DNA of 64,000 nt, taken from the NCBI RefSeq assembly GCF_932294415.1, contig NC_065538.1:20925759-20989758 (forward strand). Reading direction: 5' to 3'. A program made the translations under genes and the position numbers. The notes below the pieces were generated by a model, which saw only the letters and a program-made list of their open reading frames with translations, was not told the origin of the DNA and did no database searches. The DNA is from Quercus robur (lineage: Eukaryota > Streptophyta > Magnoliopsida > Fagales > Fagaceae). This document shows positions 45,260 through 56,052 of the stretch, in pieces. Positions within the stretch are counted from its first letter, which is position 1. Every line of letters begins with the position of its first letter.

Positions 45260-46976
45260 CACTAGGTTCAGTGAGTTTGGGTACTAAAGAAGGAAAAAAA
45301 ATTGCACCGGGTGACAGATATGAGGCCCACAAATAGTGTGAAAAATATTGAGTGATGGGAAATGAGTGATGGTGCCAAACAAACATGGTATTTTAGAGTG
45401 ATGAGTGATGAAAATTGAGTGACAAAAAAAATAAACCAAACAAGGCCTAAAACTTTCTAGCTACGTCATTGGTAGGCTTTTATTCTTTCTTTCAGTCTAG
45501 GGCGCTTTTAGGGAAAAGAATAGGGATGTGCTATTCCTTGTTTGACGCAAAAAGTTTACCCCATATGCTGATTCCAAAATAGATACCACCTTTACATAGA
45601 AATTAGAATCCCCCATCATGTGGCCCAACGGTGAAGGAGTTCAAATAATCACTATCGTCCAAGAAATTCTTGTATTTTGTTTTACCAAAGAGAAAATCTA
45701 GATAAAAAGAAACAATGAAAGAACTACGGAGGCTACATACAAAGTAGTCAGAATCCAGATCGTATATAATATCGGCCAGAGGATTTCATTGACTGGATCA
45801 TAAGATCAGATATTCTATTTCCCATAAAAATATATAATGAAAAATTATTTGTACTGATAATATATGTTACTAATAAAAGATACTAACTACTTAAAATTAC
45901 CAATATATGAATAAATGAGAAAGTTTAAATTTCAAACTAATTACAAGTTCCAAGTTTTTACACCAAAAATAGACATAAAGTTCCAAATTCATTGGTTACA
46001 AAAGAAAGTCATCCCAATTCCAAAGTTACAAGGAAATTGCAAATTGTATTAAGATAATGAGAAGTGCCAAGCCCTTCAAAACCCATTACAACTTAATTAA
46101 TAAAGTTGGACGATCTCATCATAGAAAGAAATAATTACAAGTAATTATAATAACTTTAATGGATGTCGTTTATGTTGCATAGAAGCTATACGAACAATCC
46201 TAAACTAATTCAAATTGATTCTCTAGAGTAGAATCGTAAGAATTGTATAGAGTAGGATTGTAGAATATCAAATATGATAAATATGGCTAGTTTTTCCAGC
46301 CTGATTCTTGATAGTGATCAAATGGTAATCAAATGAATTTCACTACTATCAGTTAAATAATGTAGCAAAACTAATATCAGTATCGTAAACGAACACAACT
46401 AAAGCACATCACTAAATTAATTTTGAATAAAATAATAACAGTAAAAATTAGTTCCAAATAACACCCATAACCAAAATTAAAATCCAAGAAATCCTTGGAC
46501 CTAAACAAGGTTGTTAAGCTTTATTTGGTTGGGGAAACTTAATTGTCTAGATCTGATAAGATTTAATATCTCAAATGAAAATGAGTATATATTACCAACC
46601 CCCCATGTGATGACCTTAAATTTACAGAATCACTATTATCTAAAAAACCAAGACATGCAAAATCATACATACATTGTGATCAATTTGAATGTGATAAAAT
46701 TAAAATCGAACTAACTTATGTACTGAGTATAAACATGACCTGAAAGGTGACAGAAGCCAATGGTGCAGCCATGCCTTTGTAGAGGGCAGCAGGCCCTTCC
46801 GTGGCCACAACATTGCGAAGGATGCTAAAGGCAGAACTGGCCTTCGACGACTGTTGTTGCCAGATACGGATGGTGTCAAGCGGATAACCAGTGATTACAC
46901 CACCAATACCTCCAAAGCCTCCAGCCACAAATTCTCTACCCCAACTGCTTGCAAGAAACTCTGGCCAGAAATTCAT
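38894..46976 (-). CDS. BAC2: BAC2-type mitochondrial basic amino acid carrier, copy A
   Basis: Two exons, 46976-46740 (79 codons, start MNFWPEFLASSW) and 39574-38894, joined in phase 0 (TTTCAG/GTCATG ... CATTCTGCAG-type acceptor before NAIVFQ). The product is about 305 residues, normal for the mitochondrial carrier family. Three repeats are visible: GYPLDTIRIWQ (residues 30-40), TPVELVKIRLQ and YPLDVVKTRLQ, each followed by the EG/YRG-type signature. It resembles Arabidopsis BAC2, which exchanges arginine and other basic amino acids across the inner mitochondrial membrane. The first signature has W where the family has K/R (PLDxxRxR in copy B), and exon 1 differs from copy B at 13 of 79 residues versus about 20 of 226 in exon 2. 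The 7.2 kb intron is packed with repeats. The frame is open, but function may be reduced. Confidence 0.85.
39655..40180. repeat. Local duplication in BAC2-A intron
   Basis: 39665-39795 and 40060-40180 share acacacagacctaaa, gcctgcagcctta and tttgaaaaccaagaat. Copy B has this block once (56860-56970). Confidence 0.7.
41298..41420. mobile_element. Tourist-like MITE, decayed copy of the 28702 family
   Basis: Shares gattggattgaaggg, gagttggt.gaaaata.actaattttag and ctactctattt with 28702-28848. Ends are degenerate. Confidence 0.55.
43177..43405. repeat. Two-unit tandem repeat, ~120 bp
   Basis: ctca(c/t)gatgatcaaatcttga at 43177 and 43297; each unit also has ttcatttca and caaatccactacaca-type phrases. 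Confidence 0.75.
43841..43875. mobile_element. Micro-insertion: GA + T-run + GAGAGGAATC with 9-bp direct repeats
   Basis: Flanked by gtcaatcct at 43832-43840 and 43876-43884. Confidence 0.75.
44631..44870. mobile_element. hAT-like MITE (ggtctgtttggatac family)
   Basis: 240 bases between atattatg (44623-44630) and atactatg (44871-44878), which match at 7 of 8 positions. It contains gaaaacactgtagcaaaata and gtgaacagtgcatgaacagtg, phrases I associate with a common rosid MITE. The copy B intron (about 57470) is empty at this point. Terminal inverted repeats are poorly preserved. Confidence 0.65.
44919..45447. mobile_element. Tourist-like (PIF/Harbinger) MITE, 529 bp, TSD taa
   Basis: Ends ggggctttttggtt and aaccaaacaaggcc are inverted. 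It is flanked by taa (44916-44918 and 45448-45450). Both sides repeat gactcaa / actcataactcaa and their complements. The copy B intron has the empty site gttaagctaaaacctttg near 57508. Interior T-runs (45187-45203 and 45227-45259) give false low-complexity frames. Confidence 0.85.
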
Positions 46977-47490
46977 TGTACCCTTCTTATTTTTTTCTAT
47001 CTGTGGATGACCAAGTGATCATATTCTTATGTTAATGTTAACCCAATTGAGAATCTATTTGTAGTAAAAGATTTGAGAAACTATTGATATGCCAATGTGT
47101 TTTTTATTATTTTATTTTTCCTTTTTATGCTCATGAAATGTAGCTATAAATATGATTTTATTTTTCAGTGGATGACCAAGTGATTATATTAGCAGTAAAA
47201 CATTTGAGAATATATTCTTATCTTAATGTTAGTCTTTTTTCCCATGAAAAAAATAAAAAAATAAAAAATAAATTTTGATGTACAAGTCATGAAATATAAC
47301 TATAAATATGATTTTATATTTACAGTGGATGACCAACTGATTTTTATTCCTTGTATGTATATATATTGTGCATAGATTTTTGAGATAAATTTTGAGAATA
47401 ATATTCTAGTGTAAATATTACTCTTTTTTTTTTTATTTTTTTTTTATTTTTTTTTTAATTTGGTATAAATTTTGATGCACATGTAAGTAT
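46977..47490. repeat. BAC2-A 5' flank: degenerate ~160-bp tandem repeats
   Basis: The phrase (c)agtggatgaccaa(g/c)tgat recurs near 47003, 47168 and 47326, with surrounding tataaatatgattttat and gttaatgtta shared between units. A further copy is at 48653 beyond the hAT-like insertion, and copy B has a single cagtagatgaccaaagtgat at 58548. Confidence 0.65.
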
Positions 47491-47491
47491 G

Positions 47492-47551
47492 CAAGGACAG
47501 AACTACCCTTGGATTAGGAGGGCAATGGCCCTGCCTAATTTTTTTTTAAAG

Positions 47552-47596
<45 letters not shown>

Positions 47597-48133
47597 ATTA
47601 ATTTTAATAATTTTGTTTTATAAAATTACATTTTGTTTCCCTTTAACAATATTATTGATTCTTTTAAGAGTAATGCTATACTCACAAACTTTTTTATAAC
47701 ATTTTTATAAACCGTTTTGATAGTAAAATCTTATTGGTTCGCATATGAGCACACCACTCGCATAATTTTTTTACTTACTAGTTAGTAATTTAAAAAAAAA
47801 AATTGTAGTTCTAGCATTTTCCTCATTTTAGAGACCATAAAAAAATTTATAGATTTAAAATCTAAAACAAAATATACAAGTCCAAAAAAAAAGCTCAACA
47901 ACAAAAATTACCAGTGAGACTAAAAACAAAATTAAGCTCAATTAACTAATTTTATCCAAAATAAATAACCTTGCCCTTTAAAAAATTCTAAACAAAAAAT
48001 AATTTTGTTCTTACCCACCAAAAAAAAAAAAAAAAAATCTTAGTAGTTAAATAACAGAATCAGAGGTTAAAACCGCTACACACAGCCATCAGTAAAACCA
48101 CCTCCCCTAACTCAGAGTTTTGGCTCCGTCTTG
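47492..48133. mobile_element. hAT-like non-autonomous element, 642 bp, 8-bp TSD
   Basis: It begins caaggacagaactacc and ends ttggctccgtcttg. It is flanked by taagtatg (47484-47491) and tatgtatg (48134-48141), a 7 of 8 match. It has the subterminal gggcaatggccc feature. It contains a (TA)n(TG)n run (47552-47597) and a nested short MITE (about 47668-47820, agagtaatgctatactcaca...). Confidence 0.78.
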
Positions 48134-48141
48134 TATGTATG

Positions 48142-51100
48142 TAATATATTTATAAATATGATTGTTTTCTACTTTGAAAAAATGATGACTAATGCTCCAT
48201 TTATTTCGATGTAAAATATTTTTAGGAAAATATATTCATATTTTACCGTGTTTGTGATGGTGGTTGTGTTGTGAGTTTGAGTGGTCAGTTGAGTAGTGGT
48301 GGTTGAGTTTGTGCTAATATGATGGTGATTTGGGTAGTCAATAGATTGGTGGTGTGTTGGTTTTTGTTGATTTGGTGGTGGTTATTTGGATTTGATTGAT
48401 TGTGAGATTAGGGTTTTTTTCTTTATTATTTTTTTTTTCATTTTACCATGAAACAAACATTTGCCAATAACCAAACATGATAAAACAAAAATGTTTTCAA
48501 TAAAATATTTTACTTTGAGATAAATAGAGCGTAAATGATTTTATTTGTAATTAAATATATATTTTGAGAAAGAAGAAGAGATTTTTACCTCCCCCGGTTG
48601 GTATAAATTTTAATGCACATGTAATATAATTTTAAATATGATTATACTTTTTCAGTGGATGACCAACCAAGTTAGAGACTTGTGCATGGAGAGAAAGAAG
48701 AAGAGATGGAGAGTTCTTGTGTGAGTAGAATCAAGAACAAACAAGATCTATAGAGAAAGGGAGGAGCATCTATGACTGTCATATTTTGATAGAAGAGATC
48801 GAGAGAAAGTAATGAGCATCTAAGAGAGAGAGAGAGAGAGAGATATGGTTTCAAAAAATGTCAAAAATACCCTTAATCTGATTAGATAATTCTTATTTTT
48901 AAAAACAAAAAATGGGATTAAAATTGTAATTCAACAAAATTCAAAAAAAAAAAAAAAAAAAAAAAAAAACTACCATAGAAACTTTTTTCTTAAAAATGAG
49001 CACACTCTTTATTTAAATATATCTTACGCACGTTTGATACATTTTTTCATAAAAACTAGTACACACTAAATCCAGCAGTTTACTCAATTTCAAATCTTAA
49101 ATTTTAGTTTCTTAAAAATTTCTTCATATATAACCTCACTAATAATAAATAAATTTAAATTGAAAAATTACATTAAACTCAAAATAAATAATAATAATAA
49201 ATCTTATTTCATGTGTGGAAAGCGTGTGATGAGACTAGTATACTTTAAGATAATAAACAAGAAAAGAAAATGCAAAAACTAGAGAGGAAAAAATTATGAT
49301 CCAACCATACTCAGCCAAAAGAAAAATGAAAAAATGAAAAAAGTATGACCTAACACGTACCATCAGATCAGATCAGATTCGGCCAGCTTTCAGGAGAAGA
49401 GGAACAAAACAAAAATGAAGACCAAAGAAGCCATTTGGCGGGGGCCACGGGTAAAAAAGAAAAAAAGAAAAGGGGAATACGAGGAAAATAATAAGCATGT
49501 TTTTGTTTTTTTTTTGGTTAAACCACCCGGTATCCGGAACCACAGGGGCTCCGACTAAATCCGGATTCGAGCCGGGTAGGACCACAAGGGCGGCAAAGCT
49601 CTCCCAACCGAGTTTTAACGCAGCTGCATGCTCAAGGCTCGAACACGAGACCTTGGTTAAGCTAGGACAACCCTTTACCAGTTGACCAACGCGCTCGGTG
49701 GTAGCGTGTTTTTGTTTGTGGAAAGGAAGTGGATAGAAAAAAGGAAAGGAAAGTTGGGAAGAAAACATGTATTTCCACTGTTCGGTAATCAGGAGAAAAT
49801 TGAAAGAAAATTGGTGGGTTCCAAATTCTTTCTACCTGGCCCACCAAAATCAAATGTCTTTGGAATGAAAATTACGGAAAAATGAGGATTTGCGAGAGAG
49901 AGAAAGAGAAAAAAAAAAAAAAAAATTCTAAAAGCCTAACAATATGTCTATAAGATTTTCACGATATATTATAGGTGATTAACTATTATTGATTTAATCT
50001 GAATTCACCATCAACATTTTTTCTTTTTAATCTATTAGTTACAATTTTTTAATTAAAATTTATTATAAAAATATTATGGACTAGCATTACTCTTACTCGA
50101 ATGCCCAATCTCTCTACTTCAACTACCCACTCACTAAATTTCTATTTTTTAGTACTCACGCCACATCAACTGCATTTTTTTTTCACTTAAAAAAAAAAAA
50201 AAAAAAAAAAAAACCTTTTTGCATTTTTTCCCCTTCTTATTAGTTATATAATGATTAAAAAAATTACTTCTTAATAGTGAGATAAGGATAAATTTATATT
50301 AACTATCTTTTCTATCATCTTTTTTTTTTTTTTTTTCTTTTTCAACCAAGCAAAATAAATTTATATTAGTTCTCTATCATTCCACTTTTTTATCCTCTCA
50401 ACTAAATACACATGGTGAAAAACCTTTTTTTTTTTTTTTTTTTTTATTCTCTCACTTTTCTATTCTCTCACATTTTCTATCTTCCAACTTTTCTATTTTT
50501 CTAACCAAATAATAATAATTATCTCACCCTAAGAGTAACAAATAGAGAAGATTTCCATATTCTTTGCTTTTGGTGTGATGTGTCAATAAAAAAATAAAAA
50601 AGCAAGAGAGTGAGAAGGACTTGAATGGAAGGCCAATGGAGAGAGAGTGTGAATGGATGATGGAAATGGAATATGGAAAAAAGAAATAAATAATAATATG
50701 TGTCTAGTGGAGGACTAATGGTCATTCATTATCTCTTTTATTAATATTAAAAATATAAATAATAATAATAATAATAATAAAAAAAGCCAAAGGCAAATCA
50801 TCCTGGAGAAGCTTTGAAAAAAAGTAGTTTTTCTTTTTTCCCTTTGTTTTAAGTGCCTGCTCACTTCCAAACTTCAGACTCACATTTTGGTACATGTTGG
50901 TGACCTTTCGATCTCTGATTCGAGCATTCTTAGTTTTGTTGGAAAGGTCAAGTCGACTACTTTCCAATGATTCTAAGTTTGGGTAGTTTTGGTTGAGTAT
51001 CGAAAAAGCCAGAAAAAAAAAAAAAAAAAAAAAAACATTTTCTTTACTGATTTATTATTATTATTATTTCACGATATCTTGCTCATCTTGTATTCGATTG

Positions 51101-51690
51101 TGGCCAATGAACGATTGTTGGAAAGGCAATTTCACCCTCATTGCAATGGTAGTTGATCGAATCCAATCGAACAATTGGATCTCTCATTAGTCATTACCTC
51201 AAAGCTTGTCTAGGTTAATTACGCTTTAACCCGATCAAAGTGATTTTGAGCTAGGGTTATGCTTTATACTCTGTGCTTGACCATCTAGTTAGAGCAAATT
51301 GAGTGCAATTTGAAACATTGTAGTCCAGGTTGTCCTAGGTCCGAGATAGAGGCTTATTAGGAAATCGAGGCCAGAAAAGTTACGGTAACAATCGACATCC
51401 ATATCTTTTGTAGAAGTTCTCTGATTAAAAGAATGTCATAGTCATGAAAGCCTATATGTTATTTGAAGATCCACTTTACTGCAATTTAATACTCTTTTTG
51501 GATTTGCAGTATACCTATTGATCTCACTGATTGCATGAGAAATATATATATTTATTGGTAAAAGGCAATTCATTAAACAAACTAAGGAACTACAAGAGGT
51601 TCAAGGCATAGCCTGTTAGAGTACATTCACATTCCTCAAAAACATTAGTAACGTTCACAGGCAGACTATCAAAAGAAATAAACTCTAAAC
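48142..51690. other. Non-coding, repeat-rich
   Basis: No gene seen apart from the SINE listed separately. It includes (GA)n at 48824-48842; poly(A) runs at about 48945-48969, 49912-49925 and 50190-50212; T-runs at about 50320-50337 and 50425-50446; and MITE-like fragments near 49930-50095. Many small frames are low-complexity. Confidence 0.5.
49509..49702 (-). mobile_element. tRNA-derived SINE, minus orientation
   Basis: Read on minus, it starts ccaccgagcgcgttggtcaa (A-box ttggtcaactgg), has B-box gttcgagcc (49636-49644 region) and ends ggtggtttaaccaaaa. The layout resembles the Au-type SINE family. The direct repeats agcatgtttttgttt (49494-49508) and agcgtgtttttgttt (49703-49717) match at 14 of 15. 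Little decayed, so fairly young. Confidence 0.88.
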
Positions 51691-51693
51691 CCT

Positions 51694-52010
51694 AACTAGA
51701 GCTCATCCATCAAGTACATGAGACACCCAATTGCATTAGCATGTGACACTTTAGACATATACTCAAACTTCTCATCATTTGAACTCGAACGTAACTGTGA
51801 AGACAATTTGAAATAGGTAGTAAGCGGTGTACAAACAGGTTTTTCATCAAGTATGCTAAACATCTCTAACACACTCTTAAAATATCCTTTATGGGATAAC
51901 CATAATTACTAGCTCCTTTATCATGGTGAATTTCTATCCCAAGCTTCAAGATCTTTCATGTCAAATTCACTGCTCAACAAGGACTTCAATTTAACAATTT
52001 CTTGCTTACT
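51694..52010 (-). pseudogene. Ty1/copia pol relic (reverse transcriptase fragment)
   Basis: On minus, SLLSSEFDMKDLEAW, then after a frame break LSHKGYFKSVLEMF, SILDEKPVCTPL and MSKVSHANAIGCLMYLM. These match the end of the copia reverse transcriptase region (SGEFEMKDLGAAKK, LSQKGYIEKVLERF, KPVSTPL, YASAVGSLMY). It is interrupted by a stop after NSP near 51930. No LTRs can be paired. Confidence 0.82.
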
Positions 52011-52019
52011 TTATGTAAC

Positions 52020-52827
52020 CAGGGACGGACCCAGGTGGGGGCCCAAAGGGGCCTAGGCCCCCCCTAGGTTCAATTTTTTTTTTTAGTTATAATATTTTTA
52101 GTTTTTGTAGTTAGGCCCCCTTCCAAAACCTTAGACTTCCTTTTTCCACAATAAACCTAATTAGCCTCATCCAAATAGCAACTATCCAACCAAAAACCTT
52201 AACAAAAACAATAAAAATATTAACAATGGTGATTGTATTTTAGGGGGAAAAAAAAATTTACCACCAAGAACCAAATAATTATTTGTTATTGGAGAAGCTA
52301 AAACTAAATTTTTTACAACTACAGTAAACTGGTATAAATACCAGTTGATTGTAGCAAGTTGTTAATAATAAAATACAATATTTTATTAAGATTATATCTC
52401 TTCCTTCAATTAAAAAACTCAAATTCTCTCACTTCCTTTATTATTTTAATGAATTTTTTATATTCTTTTAAATGAAGTTATATATATAAAAAAAATAGAA
52501 CATTTGATTTTGGATGTATTGTAAAGTGAGGTGGTAAAATAGATAAAATAACTTTTTGAGGTGCTAAAGGTTAAAATTTTTAACACCATCAATGTGAATG
52601 CTCTAACTTCAAAAAAAAAAAAAAAAAAATCCTAGCTAGCCTAGTATAAAAAAAAGAAATTATTTTGTTTTTGTTTGTCTTTGTTAGTAAATGATTGCAT
52701 CTTAATATATTTAGAAACAACGATTTTGAATATTTATAATATTTTGATACTATATAAATGCCTATTTGGATGATTTTTTTTTTTATACTTCGGTCCCCAC
52801 TAGCTTAAAATCCTGGATCCATCCTTG
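52020..52827. mobile_element. hAT-like element by its ends; TSD not preserved
   Basis: It begins cagggacggacccaggtggg and ends aatcctggatccatccttg, an imperfect inverted pair (CAGGGACGG / CAAGGATGG), with subterminal gggggcccaaaggggcc and a 3' cttcggtcccc. No convincing 8-base duplication remains. It lies directly against the copia relic. Confidence 0.6.
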
Positions 52828-54690
52828 TCGTGATCTTAATCAGAATATACCCAAACTCTTGGATGCAGGACCATTTCTTGACACGAAGTCATCCTTGTTG
52901 CACTCCAAAAAGGCATGGGCACTTGTTGCCCAACTGATTCATCTGCAATACACATTACCCAATATGCTGCAACATCAAAGAACTCTGTCAATAACATGGC
53001 ACAATAGAAAGATGAGAATGTCAAATTACCTCAAAGAACGATTAGTAAAAGCAATTAGATATACAAAATAAAAGCAAGAAAACCTTTACACTAGAAACTT
53101 TAGGTGTCTTGTTACAATGAACCTACTTTACTTTTCACCAACTAAATAAAGTGACTAAAACATGCTTTTTGATGCAAAGAAAGTGTCCTTGTAATAACAC
53201 ACAAATAACAAGCCAGGTTTCCTAAAAGTCCTACCAATTATAAATCTATAATGCCCCAATTTGATAATAATGTGAAAATCTGGACCTATCATCAAGAGCT
53301 AGTCGTTGAACAACAAAGCAAATTGGCACAACACCTAACTCTGAATGTCTAATCAATGTCCTCTTCAATTGTTTTGGTCAGACCATTAACCTTTTTTTTT
53401 TTTTTTTTGATAAGCAACCAGACCATTAAACTTAAAAAGCAATAGCATGCACTTCATTTAAGCCTTAGTCTAGAATAACTACTTGCTAAGGTTTGTAACA
53501 ATCTGTATAGCAAAAAATAGATTCACAGAATCTGGACTTGACAGAATGTTATGCAGAATGAGTTGCACATATACAACAACCCACATAAACATCCTAAATT
53601 GAGAAGAATGAGGTTCATATCAGTGAAAATAACTAGTCCAGCATCACAGATCTCACTTTTTGAGAGAATAAGGTACAAAAAATGGAGGAAAACTGCTGAT
53701 TCATTTTTAAATACTCATAATCCAGTGACATATAAAAACCTGTCACACCACTTGGTAATTGTCTGTAATCAACTGTGTTCTTTGAGCAAACTTGGGAGGG
53801 GCTCCACCCTTGATAGGGATGACATTCAAAACCTTCAGGTCACTGAATGTATTAGTAGCTGAGAATTGCACAGAATAACTACTAATTAATCTAATCCTTA
53901 CTCTCTCTTTAAGCAAGTGGGTAGGGCTGCCTAATTCAATCTAAAGATTGGCTAGAACATTTTTGTTTTTTTAGCTATGATTCAAAATTGGGAAATGTAA
54001 ATGGATTCCTGAAGGCATTGGTTTAAAAACTATTTTAAATAAATTTTCTTTCAGCAGAGAAAAAATTAATTGTTTTGACGGTTCTTTATATTTCTCATAA
54101 AAATATTGTCAAAACTTTTCTAAAATTGTTTATTTATAGGACTTCAAAAATAACTGATTTAGTCACTAAACCATATGCTCTTGAAAATGAAATTACCATA
54201 TTTAGCAAATGGTCTAGGGACCAAATGAGTTATTTCAAAAATGTCTTGGACTTAATTGACATTAGTGCAAACCTCAGGAGTGCTTACTATATTTTAACCA
54301 ATAAATTTTGAAAATCTTTGTGTACTATGGGTAACAAAAAGGATGGGGTTTTGATTTTTACATATCCACTTTTTAATGTCTCCTTTTTTCACTTCCATTT
54401 TTATGTATTAAAATGTGGACATCCCAGTGTCCATTGTGAAAATGCATGTGAAATATTAGATGTAAATACTAAAGTATGAAATCAACCACCAAACACCAAT
54501 TTATAAAGATAAAAGTTCTTTTTTTTTTCACTTATGAGAGAGAGAGAGAGAGAGAGTTGATCTCATGAACAAAATAGGACAATGTAATCTCAGTATTAAC
54601 TATGGGATCTATAAGCTTTCCTGACAAACAGAGAAAGATGCAGAGAGAGTGAGAGTAAAGGTTTAAGTGAAATTTTTTCACCAGTGTGAG
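52828..54690. other. Non-coding; nothing recognised
   Basis: Several frames of 60-100 codons occur on both strands without domain features. A (GA)n run lies at 54535-54556. Confidence 0.45.
53390..53418. mobile_element. Micro-insertion: CC + T-run + GATAAGCAAC with 11-bp direct repeats
   Basis: Exact cagaccattaa at 53379-53389 and 53419-53429. Confidence 0.82.
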
Positions 54691-55080
54691 ATATTTCATA
54701 TTAGTAATGATATTCTTTCCACATTAGCATTTCATTTAAACAAATTCACAAAGCTAGTGGCATGGCTAATGACGACATTGTTCCTAATCTTCAATAGCAA
54801 ATCCATTTATGTGCTTCACGAAGAACCAAATCTTCATTAAGGTGGTAATAGTCCATGTACTTTGAGTGGGAGTCATTCTTGAAGTTACCAATTCAAAACA
54901 CGCTATAAGATTGCTGAAGAATCTAAAGCATGCTCTTCTCTTGATGTACCAGCAGTCATCTGAGTGCAAGATGTGCATGTCAACCTGTATATTATTGAGG
55001 TAATTAATCGAGCAGATGGCCTCAATTCCAGTAACGTAAAGGGTCTGTACTAGGCATTTTGAGGAATTGTATATCTTGGA
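54690..55080. repeat. Segment R, copy 4 of 4
   Basis: Contains acaaattcacaaagctagtggcatgg-type start, caaatccatttatg, ttgctgaagaatctaaagca, cttgatgtaccag and ctaggcattttgagga. Broken by in-frame stops. It lies upstream (plus sense) of the BAC2-B 3' flank, as R copy 3 does for BAC2-A. Confidence 0.65.
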
Positions 55081-56052
55081 AGCTGAATTGAGTATTAGCA
55101 ACAGTGTGATTCTTGATGACATGAATGAGTGCATTAATAAGCATCATGATGAGTCCAGAGCCAAAAAATTTTATATATTTTTTCACAACTGTTGAGATGA
55201 CAAATTGTTAATGGTTGATGATAAAATGATGTCAGTAGTGGCCAGATGAGAGCTAATAAAATTCTGCCTACTCATCTGTTATGAAAATTGTGTTGAAAAT
55301 TGTTGGGTATCTTACATTGGATGCCAACTCAATGGGAGATATTTGTTTTTGAGTGCATCACTTTGAAGAGGCATTCATGAGAGTAAGGGAAGACACAGCT
55401 TGCTGTCGACACATGAAGATCTGTTTGGTGGGGTCATCATTTGCTGATTCTTGAGATGAATGGAATGTGTGGTTGGTAATGAAAAGACAATAATATTGAT
55501 AATGACATGGTTTTGCACAAATCAAGCATTGCAAGGCTGCCTGGTTTTGCACCATATGCAAAAGGATTGTGACATCCAGTGCATGCAGTATTCCGGATGC
55601 AACTGGGTGTGTGATTATTTGCACGGTTCTGAACTTCTCATACTTTTGAATCTGTATAAGTGGGTTGGTTGAGTTGTTATGGCTGTTGGGCACCATAACA
55701 ATACCAATATGTAATTAAAACTCTATTCAAATTTCATAACTAATAGGTTATGTAATTAAAGCAAACACAGATAGTCATTTGAAATGTCTAGTTGGTTAAA
55801 AAGAACTTTCCTTCTGTCTAGTCTTTCATTGCCTAGATGCTTTGCTTTACTGAAGCACATCCATTTATTCTACATTGCAATTTTTCAGTTTAAATGTTGG
55901 TTATCTCTTAAAAATACATAAAGCATTGCTTCAACAATGATGATATATCTATCATACAAGATTTACATTGTTGTAATGGCCTTTGCCAAAAGAAATATTA
56001 CCAGAGAGAGTTCAACTGCCATAAGTTGAGCATCTTTGCTGGAAAGTACTTC
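55081..56052. other. 3' flank of BAC2 copy B, non-coding
   Basis: Aligned with 37060-38890 without the extra hAT-like block. No gene. Confidence 0.55.

Noticed and set aside
45060..45386. Lysine-rich 108-codon minus frame
   Set aside because: Driven by long T-runs inside a Tourist-like MITE.
49509..49702. A functional tRNA gene
   Set aside because: A and B boxes are present, but the cloverleaf is not complete and the unit has SINE length, tail and target repeats.
52012..52835. 8-bp TSD for the element at 52020
   Set aside because: tatgtaac and tcgtgatc match at only three positions, so the duplication is not supported even though the ends look hAT-like.
53551..53862. 103-codon plus frame
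   Set aside because: No domain, no splice context and not present in any duplicated copy for comparison.
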